Shown in pieces: positions 28,096-37,732 of a stretch of DNA of 64,000 nt. The notes under the pieces were generated by a model. That model did not search any database, was not told the DNA's origin, and worked only from the letters and a program-made list of their open reading frames with translations. The stretch covers positions 1 to 64,000 of the forward strand of contig JANQRH010000008.1 of assembly GCA_028284625.1 (NCBI GenBank), written 5' to 3'. Origin of the DNA: Afifellaceae bacterium. GTDB taxonomy: Bacteria > Pseudomonadota > Alphaproteobacteria > Rhizobiales > Afifellaceae. Numbering within the stretch: position 1 is the first letter of the stretch; each line of letters starts with the position of its first letter. A program made the position numbers and the translations under genes.

Positions 28096-30788
28096 GTGCT
28101 GAGGGCGCCGCGACGGCGATTCGCATCGTCGATGTCACGCATCGATACCGCAAGCACGCTGCACTAGACGCGCTGTCGCTGGACTTGCCTACCGGTCAGC
28201 TCGTTGGATTCATCGGTCCGGATGGGGTCGGCAAGTCAACGCTATTGGGCCTCATCACCGGTGCAAAGAAACTTCAGGCCGGAACGATCGACGTCCTCGG
28301 AGGGCCAATCGACGATCCCGCGCATCGACGCGGCGTGAGCCCGGCAATCGCCTTCATGCCGCAGGGGCTGGGTCGTAATCTCTATGCTGAGCTGTCGGTG
28401 CGCGAGAACCTGGAGTTCTTCTCGCGTCTCTTCGGGCAAGGCCAGAAGGAACGCGACATCCGGATCGCGGCTTTGTTGTCGGCAACAGGTCTTGCGCCTT
28501 TCGCTGACCGGCTGATGGGTAAGCTTTCTGGCGGCATGAAGCAGAAGCTGGGGCTCTGCTGCGCGCTGATCCACGACCCGAAGCTCTTGGTCCTGGACGA
28601 GCCCACAACCGGTGTTGACCCTCTGTCACGCCGTCAGTTCTGGGCGCTGATTGACGCAATCCGGGAACACGATCCGGAACTCTCAATTCTGGTCTCGACA
28701 GCGTACATGGAGGAGGCGGAGCGCTTCGACTGGATTGTCGCGATGGATGCGGGACGCGCGCTCTTTCAGGGCAGCCCCGCCGAGTTGAAGGGTGAGGCTG
28801 AGGATCTCGAGACTGCGTACCGGCGGCTTCAGGCGCGTGGAAAGATGCCGTCGGCGCCGGACGTGGTGCCCGACAAACGGACCGATGCGGAGCCCGTGAT
28901 CGTGGCGCGCGGACTGACGCGGCGCTTCGGCGATTTCACGGCCGTCGATAGCGTCAATTTCTCGATCCATCTCGGCGAGATCTTCGGTTTCCTCGGGTCG
29001 AACGGCTGCGGCAAGTCGACGACAATGAAGATGCTGACGGGCCTCCTGCCCAGTAGCGCGGGAGAGGCGTCGCTGTTCGGGAAGGCGGTCGACGCACGCA
29101 ATCGCGAACTGCGCCGTGAGATCGGCTACATGAGCCAGGCGTTCTCGCTTTATGGCGAGTTGACCGTGCACCAGAACCTCCAGCTCCACGCCCGCATCTT
29201 CGCAATCCCGGATCAGGAGGCGCGGATCGACGAGTTGACGGAACGCTTCGGGCTGAACGCGCATCGCGAGACGTTGGCAGCCGCGTTACCGCTTGGCATC
29301 AAGCAGCGTTTGTCGCTGGCTGTCGCCGTGATCCATCGCCCACGTGTACTGATCCTGGACGAGCCCACATCGGGCGTGGACCCTGAGGCGCGCGATTCAT
29401 TCTGGGCGCTGCTGGTTGAGCTGTCGCGCGGAGAGAACGTCACGATCTTCGTCTCGACCCATTTCATGGGCGAGGCAGAGCGCTGCGACCGGGTCTCATT
29501 CATGCATGCGGGCCAAGTTCTCGCCGAAGGGACGCCGGGCGATTTGATCGCCGCAGAGGGCGCAGACAGTCTGGAAGGCGCGTTTATCGCGATATTGGAA
29601 GCCGCGGAGCCCCCGGCGCCGGTGGCAGCGCCTGAGGTTTCGGTTGACGCCACGAGTGCCGAATCCGGCGGCGGGGTCGGGCGTGCCGCGGCCTATGCGC
29701 GGCGCGAAACGGTCGAGGTTTTGCGCGATCCCGTGCGCCTGGCCTTCGCCTTCGTAGGATCGGCCCTCTTGATGCTGGTTTTCTGCTTTGGGATCACGCT
29801 GGATATCGAGGAACTGGATTTCGCCGTCCTCGACCTGTCGCAAAGCCCCGAGAGCCGCGCCTATATCTCCGAGATCGCCGGTTCTCGGTATTTTGAGCCC
29901 ACACCGCCGTTGGAAAGCGCTGCGGAAGGCCGCCAACGGCTGACCGCGGGCGAGGTCTCGCTGGTCGTCGAGTTGCCACCCGATTTCGGGCGCAAGCTGC
30001 GCGCCGGCGAGCCGACCGAAGTCCTGGCAACCGTCGACGGTTCAATTCCCTTCAAGGGTGAGACGGTGGAGGGTTATGTCGCCGGGCTTCACCAGACCTT
30101 TCTGGACGCGCTGGCCCGCGACAGCGGCGTCCGCCAACCTGAGATCGCGCGTATCGAACCGCGTTTTCGCTACAATCAGAGCTTCGAAAGCATCGCCGCG
30201 TTGGCGCCGGCCATGCCGGCGATCCTACTCATCATGCTGCCGGCCGTGCTGACCGCGGTCAGCGTCGCGCGGGAACGGGAGTTGGGCTCGGTCACCAATT
30301 TCTATGTCACACCGACGACGCGCTTTGAGTTCCTGATCGGCAAGCAGCTTCCCTATATCGCCATTGCATTCGCGAACTTCCTGTTGCTCACAGCGATGAC
30401 GATCGTGGTTTTCGGGGTGCCGCTGAAGGGCAATCCCGTTCCGCTTGCGATTGGCGCGTTGCTCTATGTTTGGGCCACCACATCCTATGGATTGCTGATC
30501 GCGACCATGACGTCGAGCCAGGTGGCAGCAACTTTCGCCACGGTCATCGCCTCCGTCGTCCCGACGATCCAGTTTTCCGGCTTGCTGCAGCCGGTCTCAA
30601 CGCTAGAAGGAGGCGCCCAGACGATCGGCTCACTTTGGCCGTCATCGTATTTTTTGCACCTGAACGTCGGCGCCTTCACCAAGGGTCTGAGCTGGGAGGC
30701 ACTCGGCCCCGACATCCTGGCGCTGGCCTGCTTCGGACCGGTGTTGACTGTGATCGCAGCCCTGTCGCTCCGGTCGCAGGAGAAGTAG
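28092..30788 (+). CDS. RbbA-like fused ABC transporter (two ATPase domains + ABC2 membrane domain)
   Basis: Two Walker A/LSGG sets (GPDGVGKSTLLGLI; GSNGCGKSTTMKML) and C-terminal TMs with ARERELGSVTNFYVTPTTRFEFLIGKQLPY. Confidence 0.9.
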   Translation: MSAEGAATAIRIVDVTHRYRKHAALDALSLDLPTGQLVGFIGPDGVGKSTLLGLITGAKKLQAGTIDVLGGPIDDPAHRRGVSPAIAFMPQGLGRNLYAELSVRENLEFFSRLFGQGQKERDIRIAALLSATGLAPFADRLMGKLSGGMKQKLGLCCALIHDPKLLVLDEPTTGVDPLSRRQFWALIDAIREHDPELSILVSTAYMEEAERFDWIVAMDAGRALFQGSPAELKGEAEDLETAYRRLQARGKMPSAPDVVPDKRTDAEPVIVARGLTRRFGDFTAVDSVNFSIHLGEIFGFLGSNGCGKSTTMKMLTGLLPSSAGEASLFGKAVDARNRELRREIGYMSQAFSLYGELTVHQNLQLHARIFAIPDQEARIDELTERFGLNAHRETLAAALPLGIKQRLSLAVAVIHRPRVLILDEPTSGVDPEARDSFWALLVELSRGENVTIFVSTHFMGEAERCDRVSFMHAGQVLAEGTPGDLIAAEGADSLEGAFIAILEAAEPPAPVAAPEVSVDATSAESGGGVGRAAAYARRETVEVLRDPVRLAFAFVGSALLMLVFCFGITLDIEELDFAVLDLSQSPESRAYISEIAGSRYFEPTPPLESAAEGRQRLTAGEVSLVVELPPDFGRKLRAGEPTEVLATVDGSIPFKGETVEGYVAGLHQTFLDALARDSGVRQPEIARIEPRFRYNQSFESIAALAPAMPAILLIMLPAVLTAVSVARERELGSVTNFYVTPTTRFEFLIGKQLPYIAIAFANFLLLTAMTIVVFGVPLKGNPVPLAIGALLYVWATTSYGLLIATMTSSQVAATFATVIASVVPTIQFSGLLQPVSTLEGGAQTIGSLWPSSYFLHLNVGAFTKGLSWEALGPDILALACFGPVLTVIAALSLRSQEK

Positions 30789-31913
30789 ATGCAACGGCTG
30801 CGCTGCATCTTCTGGCTCGGTCTGAAAGAGATGATGAGCCTGCGCCGCGACTGGGTGATGATGGCTCTGCTTGCCTGGTCATTCACATTGGCGCCGGTGA
30901 TGGAAGCGACCGGGGTGGCGAGCTCGGTCAACAACGCGTCAATTGCGTTTGCGGATGAGGACGACTCACCGCTTTCGCGCGCCCTTGCGGCGGCGTTCTT
31001 TCCACCAGAGTTCCAGCCTGTCGTCCAGATTGTGCCGGGGACGGGTGCCGCAGCAATGGATGCAGGGCGGTTTCTCTTCGTCGTCGCCGTGCCACCCGGA
31101 TTTGAGAAGGATGTTCGCGCCGGCCGCGCACCGGAGGTTCAGGTTCTGATCGACGCCACCGCGATGGAACAGGCCGGGATCGGTGCAAGCTATATCGCCA
31201 ACATTCTAAGCGCCGAGATCCGGCGGTTTGCGATCGGAGCAGACCTGGTGGATCCGCCTCCTGTTGATCTCGTCCTGCGCAGCGCCTTCAATCCGAACCG
31301 GGACGCGGTGCGTTTTGCCGGCATTGTCGCGCTAATCGGCCAGATCATGTGGCTGACCACGATTCTGACAGGTGCGGCCATGATCCGGGAGCGTGAGCAT
31401 GGAACAATCGAGCACCTGCTCGCCATGCCGCTTGCACCCTTCGACATTGCGGTGGCCAAGATCTGGGCGAACGCGGCGGTTGTCCTGGTTGCAGGGTGGC
31501 TATCGCTGACTTTTATCCTGCAGGGCTCTTTAGGAATAACAGTCGCGGGGTCGAAGGCGCTGTTCCTTCTTGGCACGGCGTTCTTTCTTTTCACCGCGAC
31601 GGCGCTGGGGGTCTTCCTGGCAACACTCGCACGGTCGATGGCGCAGTTCGCGCTCTTGGTGATGTTGACGGTCTTGCCAATGCTGATGCTGTCGGGGGGG
31701 CAAACACCGGTCGAGGGTCAGCCCGCGTGGCTGCAGGCTGGAACGCTTATCCTCCCGTCTCGCCATTACATGTCGGCAAGCCAATCAATCGTCTTCAAAG
31801 GCGCGGGGGTCGAAACAGTCTGGCCAGAGTTCCTATGGATGGCTCTATTGGGCACCGCGCTTTTGGCGACAAGCCTCCTGCTCTTCAGGCGATCGGTCGC
31901 ACAGGAGAGATAG
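30789..31913 (+). CDS. ABC-2 type transporter permease (YhhJ-like)
   Basis: IREREHGTIEHLLAMPLAPFDIAVAKIWAN; co-oriented with the RbbA-like gene. Confidence 0.88.
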   Translation: MQRLRCIFWLGLKEMMSLRRDWVMMALLAWSFTLAPVMEATGVASSVNNASIAFADEDDSPLSRALAAAFFPPEFQPVVQIVPGTGAAAMDAGRFLFVVAVPPGFEKDVRAGRAPEVQVLIDATAMEQAGIGASYIANILSAEIRRFAIGADLVDPPPVDLVLRSAFNPNRDAVRFAGIVALIGQIMWLTTILTGAAMIREREHGTIEHLLAMPLAPFDIAVAKIWANAAVVLVAGWLSLTFILQGSLGITVAGSKALFLLGTAFFLFTATALGVFLATLARSMAQFALLVMLTVLPMLMLSGGQTPVEGQPAWLQAGTLILPSRHYMSASQSIVFKGAGVETVWPEFLWMALLGTALLATSLLLFRRSVAQER

Positions 31914-32005
31914 CGCGGGAGCCTTGATGGGCGGCCGGACTGGAATCGCATGGGAGGCAAAGAAGGCCGCAAAAGCCAGTGCGAACTCCGACCAGCCGTT
32001 CAAGG

Positions 32006-33205
32006 TCAGCTCGCCGCGTGACGGCGCGTCAAAAGAAGCGGGCCGTAGATCAGAGCAAAACCGGCAAAGCCAGCGCACCACAACAGGCCCGCGAGTCCGT
32101 AGAGCCACAGCTCCCATTGCGGCAGGACGCCACCCATAAGACGCGCGGGCACGGAAGCGATGACCAGCCCGTATATGGCGATTGTGCCGGGACCGGCGGT
32201 CAGCGTGCGGCCGGTGTGGCCAAGAGTGGCGCGGGTCATGACCGCCAACGTCATGATTCCGATGGCGCCTGCCATCCAGATGTGCTGGGCCGCGGCCGGC
32301 GTCAGCGTGTCGGGCGAAAGAGCGGCGGCTCCCATCACCAGCATGCCGATCGGCACGCACGCATATCCGACGTGCAGAATCCAAACCAAGGGTTCAATTG
32401 CGGTGCGCGTGCCCTGCCAACGATAAAGCCGCACGGCTTGCACAAGCCCAGCGGCGAAGAGGGCAGCACCACTGGCAGTCCAGGTCGGAGCGGCAAACCA
32501 AAGTGTCAGGGCCACAAGGGTCGCGACCAGCGTCAGCCTGTCCCATGGACCAAACGGCGCCGGCAGCGACTTTGCCTGCCGCTTCACAAGCCAGTTGCGC
32601 GTGAAGGACGGCACGATGCGGCCGCCGATCAAAGTGATCATCATGATCGCCGTGGCCAGGCCAAGGCGAAGCCCATGGCCTGAGGCAGCGATGCCTCCCT
32701 GGGTCGCTTCCCAATGAAACAGCGCGTTACTCGTGACGAAGATGCCAAGCAACGCGACGACCATGAGGTTGCGCCAGTTCCTGCCGGCAATGATCTCGCG
32801 CAGGAGAAGTATGGCGAGCGCTGCCAGGAAGGACAGGTCGGCTGTGGCCGTGACCAATGCTGGGAGGTGGCCGGAGATCGCAACCGCCACGCGGCCCAAG
32901 AACCATAGAACAGCGAGCCCAAAGAGCGTCCATCCAACGACGGGAAGCCGGCCGGTCCAGTTCGGAACGGCCGTCAGCAGGAACCCGGCGATCACCGCAC
33001 CCAGATAGCCGAACAGCGCTTCATGCGCATGCCAGGACACCGGATCGAGCGATGTCGGCATGTTGAGATGCCCGGCGAGCATCAGCATCCAAAGCGCCAT
33101 GCTTAGCGCCGCCCAAATTGCCGCTGAAAGAAAGAACGGCCGGAAACCGAACGAGAGGACGGCGGGGCCGGACCAGGCGCGCATCTGCTCAGCGGAGGTC
33201 GTCAT
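32006..33205 (-). CDS. nnrS: NnrS family haem/copper membrane protein
   Basis: LSFGFRPFFLSAAIWAALSMALWMLML...DPVSWHAHEALFGYLGAVIAGFLLTAVPNWTGR; 12-TM NnrS pattern. Confidence 0.9.
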   Translation of the reverse strand: MTTSAEQMRAWSGPAVLSFGFRPFFLSAAIWAALSMALWMLMLAGHLNMPTSLDPVSWHAHEALFGYLGAVIAGFLLTAVPNWTGRLPVVGWTLFGLAVLWFLGRVAVAISGHLPALVTATADLSFLAALAILLLREIIAGRNWRNLMVVALLGIFVTSNALFHWEATQGGIAASGHGLRLGLATAIMMITLIGGRIVPSFTRNWLVKRQAKSLPAPFGPWDRLTLVATLVALTLWFAAPTWTASGAALFAAGLVQAVRLYRWQGTRTAIEPLVWILHVGYACVPIGMLVMGAAALSPDTLTPAAAQHIWMAGAIGIMTLAVMTRATLGHTGRTLTAGPGTIAIYGLVIASVPARLMGGVLPQWELWLYGLAGLLWCAGFAGFALIYGPLLLTRRHAAS

Positions 33206-33233
33206 ACTTTGTCGCCCGCTTCTTCGTTCGATA

Positions 33234-33371
33234 TCAGTCCGCCGCCGACATGGCGCGAGCCTCAACATCGGCAGCCGCTTGGGGCGTAACACGGGTGGGC
33301 TTCGGCCAGTAGGCGGCAAGCCAGGCAACGAAGGCGCTGGCCCAGGCGATTGCCGCCAGGCTGAAGGAAAC
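33234..33371 (-). pseudogene. Truncated C-terminal fragment of a membrane protein upstream of nnrS
   Basis: Reverse-strand LALGVSFSLAAIAWASAFVAWLAAYWPKPTRVTPQAAADVEARAMSAAD*; no start codon before the neighbouring GntR gene. Confidence 0.45.
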
Positions 33372-33373
33372 TC

Positions 33374-34117
33374 CTAGTGCCAGATGTTGATAGTCGCCAG
33401 CGTCTGCATCAAATAGTCGGACGTCAGTTCCTCGGCGCGCTGGGCGTTGCGATCGGCGATCGCATCGGCAATCGCGACCAGGTTCTTATGTGTCTGCTTA
33501 CGCACGGCGTCCGGCACCTGCTTGGCGCTTCCTCGACCGTCGAATGCAACGGCGCGCCGATCACTGACGATGTTGTCCATGATCTGCACCAAAAAGCGGT
33601 TCTTGGTCGTTGCGTAGATTGATCGATGAAAGGCGTAGATGCATTCCTTGAAGTCATGCCAAGTAGGCGCAACGAGGACTTTGTCTAGGATGCGGTATAT
33701 CTCGTCGATGTCCGACTGCTCGGCGCGGCTGACAACAAGGCTCATCATCGCCGGTTCAAACAGCAAGCGGCCCTCGGTGATCTCAACAAAGGACGGTACC
33801 GACTTGTGCGCGTTGACCGGTGTCTGATCCATCTTGTCGAAGACCGACAGCGCTTCGTCGGTCAGAAAGGTGCCGCTGCCGACCTGTCTTCGCACCAAGC
33901 CTTGTCGCTCCATCATTGCTAGCGCCGCTCGTACAGCGGACCGGCTGGCGTTGAGCTGGCTTGCCAGTTCGCGCTCGTTGGGAATCTTGCCGCCCGGCAC
34001 GAGAGCGCCACTCCGAACGCTTCGTAGAAGCGCACGATAGACCAGCGACGGAGTCGCCCGCTCGTTGCTTGTGATGTCGACAGTGCCGACGGATGTATCG
34101 ACTGAACTCATGGACAC
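33374..34117 (-). CDS. GntR/FadR family transcriptional regulator
   Basis: GGKIPNERELASQLNASRSAVRAALAMMERQGLVRRQVGSGTFL wHTH, FCD-type C-terminal domain. Confidence 0.9.
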   Translation of the reverse strand: MSMSSVDTSVGTVDITSNERATPSLVYRALLRSVRSGALVPGGKIPNERELASQLNASRSAVRAALAMMERQGLVRRQVGSGTFLTDEALSVFDKMDQTPVNAHKSVPSFVEITEGRLLFEPAMMSLVVSRAEQSDIDEIYRILDKVLVAPTWHDFKECIYAFHRSIYATTKNRFLVQIMDNIVSDRRAVAFDGRGSAKQVPDAVRKQTHKNLVAIADAIADRNAQRAEELTSDYLMQTLATINIWH

Positions 34118-34226
34118 CTCAGCTTTCGGTGCTGCGCCGGAGGGCTCTGCCCAAGTCTCGAACCTGGTGTTCCATAGCGCGTCGCGAAGTCCGCCGAAAA
34201 GGTTGCAATTAGGCCAAAGTGGTTCA

Positions 34227-34238
34227 TATCATGTGATA
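34227..34238. promoter_or_regulatory. Candidate FadR/GntR operator TATCA-TG-TGATA
   Basis: Perfect 5-bp half-site inverted repeat between the regulator and the divergent SBP gene. Confidence 0.45.
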
Positions 34239-34311
34239 AGCGGTCCGCGTCAATGCTCCATGACGCGGTCCGCTGGCGAAGCGATGTTCTTTCGAAAAGG
34301 GAGGACCAGTC

Positions 34312-35592
34312 ATGAACATCAAAATGATGGCCGCGGCTGCGGTCGTGGGCGTAATGGCGGCGTCGATGCCGGCTGCCCAGGCGGAAGATGTCACGCTCGA
34401 ATTCGTCGTCTGGAATTACTCGCTCGATACAATTCAGGACAATATTAAGAAGTTCGAGGAGCTAAACCCAGGCATCAAGGTCAATCTGACCGACTACACT
34501 TGGCCCGATTACCAAGACAGCCTTGTTTTGCGCTTCCGCGGCGGGACGCAAACGGATGTTATCTATGGCGGTCAGGATTGGTTGCCGGCCTGGGCCGCAG
34601 CCGGCTGGGTCGCGCCGCTGAGCTCGATCGCTCCTGAGGGCAAGGTCGATGCGCTCGCAGGCGATATCGCCGGCTTTGCCCTTAGCGACGTCACTTATGA
34701 CGAGGAGGTCTACGGCCTGCCCTACTACGCCGACACGATCTCATTCATCTACAACGCGAAGGTGCTGGAGGAGAACGGCGTCGAGGTCCCCAAGACCTGG
34801 GCGGAGGTCATGGCTGCGTCGGAGCAGCTACAGGCAGGCGGAATGGATCGCCCGATTGTATATGAATACAATCAGGAGCTTCCCAATTTCTTCGATGCCT
34901 TCGTTGCGCAAGCCTACGGACGCGGCGGCGCTTTGTTCGACGACGAAGGTCGAGCGATCTTCGACGATCCAAGCAATCCGGCCTATCAGCATCTTGAGTG
35001 GCTACAGGAGGCGTTCAAGAAGGATCTGGTTCAACCCGAGCCGCATGAGTCCAATATCATCACGACTATGAACACCGGTCAGCACGCCTTCACCGTCGTG
35101 TACAACTATGTGCTGGCTGCGATGAACAATGCAGGCGAACAGCCGCTTGCCGGCGACTTTGCGTTGGCCCGCATGCCGGGCGACACCAACTCGACCCTTG
35201 GATTTGCGAAGTTCTATGCGGTCACGGCAACAGCCGCAGCGGATCCGGTAACGGCCGAAGCCGCTTGGAAGTTCGTCGACTTCATGGCGGGATCGCCCTA
35301 TGCGGTCGCCAAGCGCTGGGCGGTTGAGAAGGGACTCGGATTCGGGCAGCTGCCGTTGCTTTCCGACCAGGACGTGATCGACGCCTGGAACGATTGGATC
35401 GATATGGGGACCCTGGCTGCCCAGGTTGAATCGGCGAAAGCCGGAACCTGGACGGAGTGGACGGCCGTGTGGTCCGCCTACTTCCGCCCGTTGCTCGCAC
35501 AGGCGATGGTGGGTGAGGCAAGTGTTGATGAGGTGATGTCGGCCGGCGCTGAACGCTGGAATATGCTGCGCGAGCAGTTCGCCAACCGCTAG
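34312..35592 (+). CDS. Carbohydrate ABC transporter, extracellular solute-binding protein
   Basis: Signal peptide MNIKMMAAAAVVGVMAASMPAAQAED; MalE/UgpB-type. Confidence 0.92.
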   Translation: MNIKMMAAAAVVGVMAASMPAAQAEDVTLEFVVWNYSLDTIQDNIKKFEELNPGIKVNLTDYTWPDYQDSLVLRFRGGTQTDVIYGGQDWLPAWAAAGWVAPLSSIAPEGKVDALAGDIAGFALSDVTYDEEVYGLPYYADTISFIYNAKVLEENGVEVPKTWAEVMAASEQLQAGGMDRPIVYEYNQELPNFFDAFVAQAYGRGGALFDDEGRAIFDDPSNPAYQHLEWLQEAFKKDLVQPEPHESNIITTMNTGQHAFTVVYNYVLAAMNNAGEQPLAGDFALARMPGDTNSTLGFAKFYAVTATAAADPVTAEAAWKFVDFMAGSPYAVAKRWAVEKGLGFGQLPLLSDQDVIDAWNDWIDMGTLAAQVESAKAGTWTEWTAVWSAYFRPLLAQAMVGEASVDEVMSAGAERWNMLREQFANR

Positions 35593-35609
35593 AACCGTGA
35601 TGCATCAAA

Positions 35610-35635
35610 CGTGGGTCGTCTGCGGGCGGCCCACG
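35610..35635 (+). other. Hairpin after solute-binding-protein gene
   Basis: CGTGGGTCGTC-tgcg-GGCGGCCCACG: 11-bp stem (2 GU), tetraloop, 17 nt after the stop. Confidence 0.8.
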
Positions 35636-35673
35636 ACGACTGGACGTGTCGCCTGACCGCCGGCGTTTGATTT

Positions 35674-36552
35674 ATGTGGACCCTCAAACGGTACCCGTTC
35701 GTCTGGTTGCTACCGGCGCTTCTGCCGGTCGCCCTCGTCACGCTTTATCCGGTTGGCCACGCGCTGTGGACAAGTTTGCATAGCGTCATGCTTCTCTTTC
35801 CCGGCGAGCCGTTCGTCGGTTTGGAGAACTACACCCGAGTCGTTACGAGCAACTACTTCGCCGTAGCCCTACGGAACTCGGCAACCTTCACCGCACTCGC
35901 CGCGCCGGCCGTCGTGGCAATCGGCGTCAGTCTGGCGCTCTTTCTGCGGCGCCGGTTCTTCGGGCGGACGATGGTGCGTTCAATCGTCCTGCTCCCCTGG
36001 GTCTTGCCGGGCGCCATAAGCGCGGTTCTTTGGACCTGGGTCTTCCATCCGAGCTTCGGCCTGTTGAACTGGGTGCTTCTTGAGATTGGCATTCTTGATC
36101 GCTCGGTGTCGTTCCTGGCCTCACCGTGGCTCGCCTTCATCTCGGTCCTTGTCGCCCATGTGTGGACGCAGATACCGTTCGCCGTCGTCCTAACAATGGC
36201 GTCGCTTGCCGCCATTCATCCCGAAACGATGGAGGCGGCTAGGCTCGACAGCCGCAGCTCCTGGAAGCGATTTCGGTTCGTGATCTTTCCGGAGATCAAG
36301 CCGATGGTTGTTGTCCTGTTGATCTACAACGCACTGATGGCTTTCACGAGCTATGACCTCGTCTACGCCATGACCGGCGGCGGCCCTGGGACAGCTACGA
36401 CCTTGCTCGCTTTCCAGATCTGGCGCGAGAGTTTCTCCATGTATGATTTCGGAGCGGGGGCCGCCGTTGCGTTCATCGTTGTTGTCATCTCCGCATTGCT
36501 GATTATCGCCATCACACGGGCGCTGCCCTCGGACCTTTTCGGGGATCGTTGA
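35674..36552 (+). CDS. Sugar ABC transporter permease (MalF type)
   Basis: METMEAARLDSRSSWKRFRFVIFPEIKPM EAA motif; multi-TM. Confidence 0.92.
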   Translation: MWTLKRYPFVWLLPALLPVALVTLYPVGHALWTSLHSVMLLFPGEPFVGLENYTRVVTSNYFAVALRNSATFTALAAPAVVAIGVSLALFLRRRFFGRTMVRSIVLLPWVLPGAISAVLWTWVFHPSFGLLNWVLLEIGILDRSVSFLASPWLAFISVLVAHVWTQIPFAVVLTMASLAAIHPETMEAARLDSRSSWKRFRFVIFPEIKPMVVVLLIYNALMAFTSYDLVYAMTGGGPGTATTLLAFQIWRESFSMYDFGAGAAVAFIVVVISALLIIAITRALPSDLFGDR

Positions 36553-37433
36553 TGCACCGTCGTTCCGCCTTCGACCTCTCCGTCGCCGCGCTGGTACTTC
36601 TATTCACGGGCGGACCGATCTTTCTCGCGCTTTACGGCAGCATTGTCCCCGATCGGATTCTGCTTGATCCCGACGTCTCGATCCTCGATGTCGGACCGAA
36701 CCTTGAAAGCTACCGCTACATCTTCACGGGCGAGCTACCGGCAACTTACAGCGAGGGAAGAGCCAATCGCCGGATGATTTCCGATGCCGCGCGGCAGGTG
36801 CCTGGAAGCTTGTGGAACAGCATAAGGATCGCGCTGGCGGCAATGGTGCTGAACATCGTCTTGGGTGCGCCGGCCGCCTTCATGTTCGCGCGCTACACGT
36901 TCCCTGCGAAGCGCCTGAGCTTCATGTTCCTGATCCTAAGTCCGTTGGTGCCGGCTGTGGCTTTGTTGGTCCCCATCTACATGACGATGCAGGCTCTCGG
37001 CCTCGTCGGTAGCATCTGGGGCATCATCTTGGTTCACACAGCTCGAACGCTGCCGTTCACGGTGTTGATTCTGTCCGTGTTCTTCCGACGGTTGCCGGCG
37101 GAGCTGTTTGAGGCCGCCCGGCTCGACCGCTGCAACAGCTTTCAGAGTTTTTTACGTATCGCAGTCCCTCTGGCTCTGCCGTCGATCGGTGCAACGGGGC
37201 TGTTTGCGTTCATGCTGTCCTATTCGGAGTACATGTTCTCGCTGGTGCTCTCTGGCGAAGCGCAGTCGCGAACCGTCTCCGTCGTGATGGCCGCGCTGGC
37301 GCGGAACACCGACGTCTCGTGGAACCTGCTCAATACCGGCATTTTCATTGCCATTATCCCGACCCTGATCGTCGTGGTCGTGATCTGGCGGTTTGTCGTC
37401 GAAGGCTTGCTAAAGGGCGGGGTCAACGGGTAG
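36552..37433 (+). CDS. Carbohydrate ABC transporter permease (MalG type)
   Basis: ELFEAARLDRCNSFQSFLRIAVPLALPS EAA motif; multi-TM. Confidence 0.92.
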   Translation: MHRRSAFDLSVAALVLLFTGGPIFLALYGSIVPDRILLDPDVSILDVGPNLESYRYIFTGELPATYSEGRANRRMISDAARQVPGSLWNSIRIALAAMVLNIVLGAPAAFMFARYTFPAKRLSFMFLILSPLVPAVALLVPIYMTMQALGLVGSIWGIILVHTARTLPFTVLILSVFFRRLPAELFEAARLDRCNSFQSFLRIAVPLALPSIGATGLFAFMLSYSEYMFSLVLSGEAQSRTVSVVMAALARNTDVSWNLLNTGIFIAIIPTLIVVVVIWRFVVEGLLKGGVNG

Positions 37434-37650
37434 CCGGCCCTGCTGACGAGATTCCACTGCGATGGTTGAGGCTAAGCGGCGGAGCGAGCACACGAGACCA
37501 CGCGATGATTACGACCGGTAAGCGCACGTAGGCGCTCGGCGGTGTGTCGGTCATATCGGCGCCATCGCCAGTTGAAATGTTGTGCGACGAACCGGAAACG
37601 GCCATCTGAATGGGCGATGGACCGTGCCGCTATGCACGGCCCAAAATTGT

Positions 37651-37667
37651 TGCCAATGTTGTTGGCA
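37651..37667. promoter_or_regulatory. Inverted repeat TGCCAA-N5-TTGGCA upstream of the RbsA-type operon
   Basis: tgccaa tgttg ttggca, ~66-82 nt upstream of the ATPase start; candidate operator. Confidence 0.4.
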
Positions 37668-37732
37668 CAGTCGATGCCTGTTTCACTGCATGGACGCAGG
37701 TGGTAGCTTGAACCACGAAACGTCTTGTTGGG

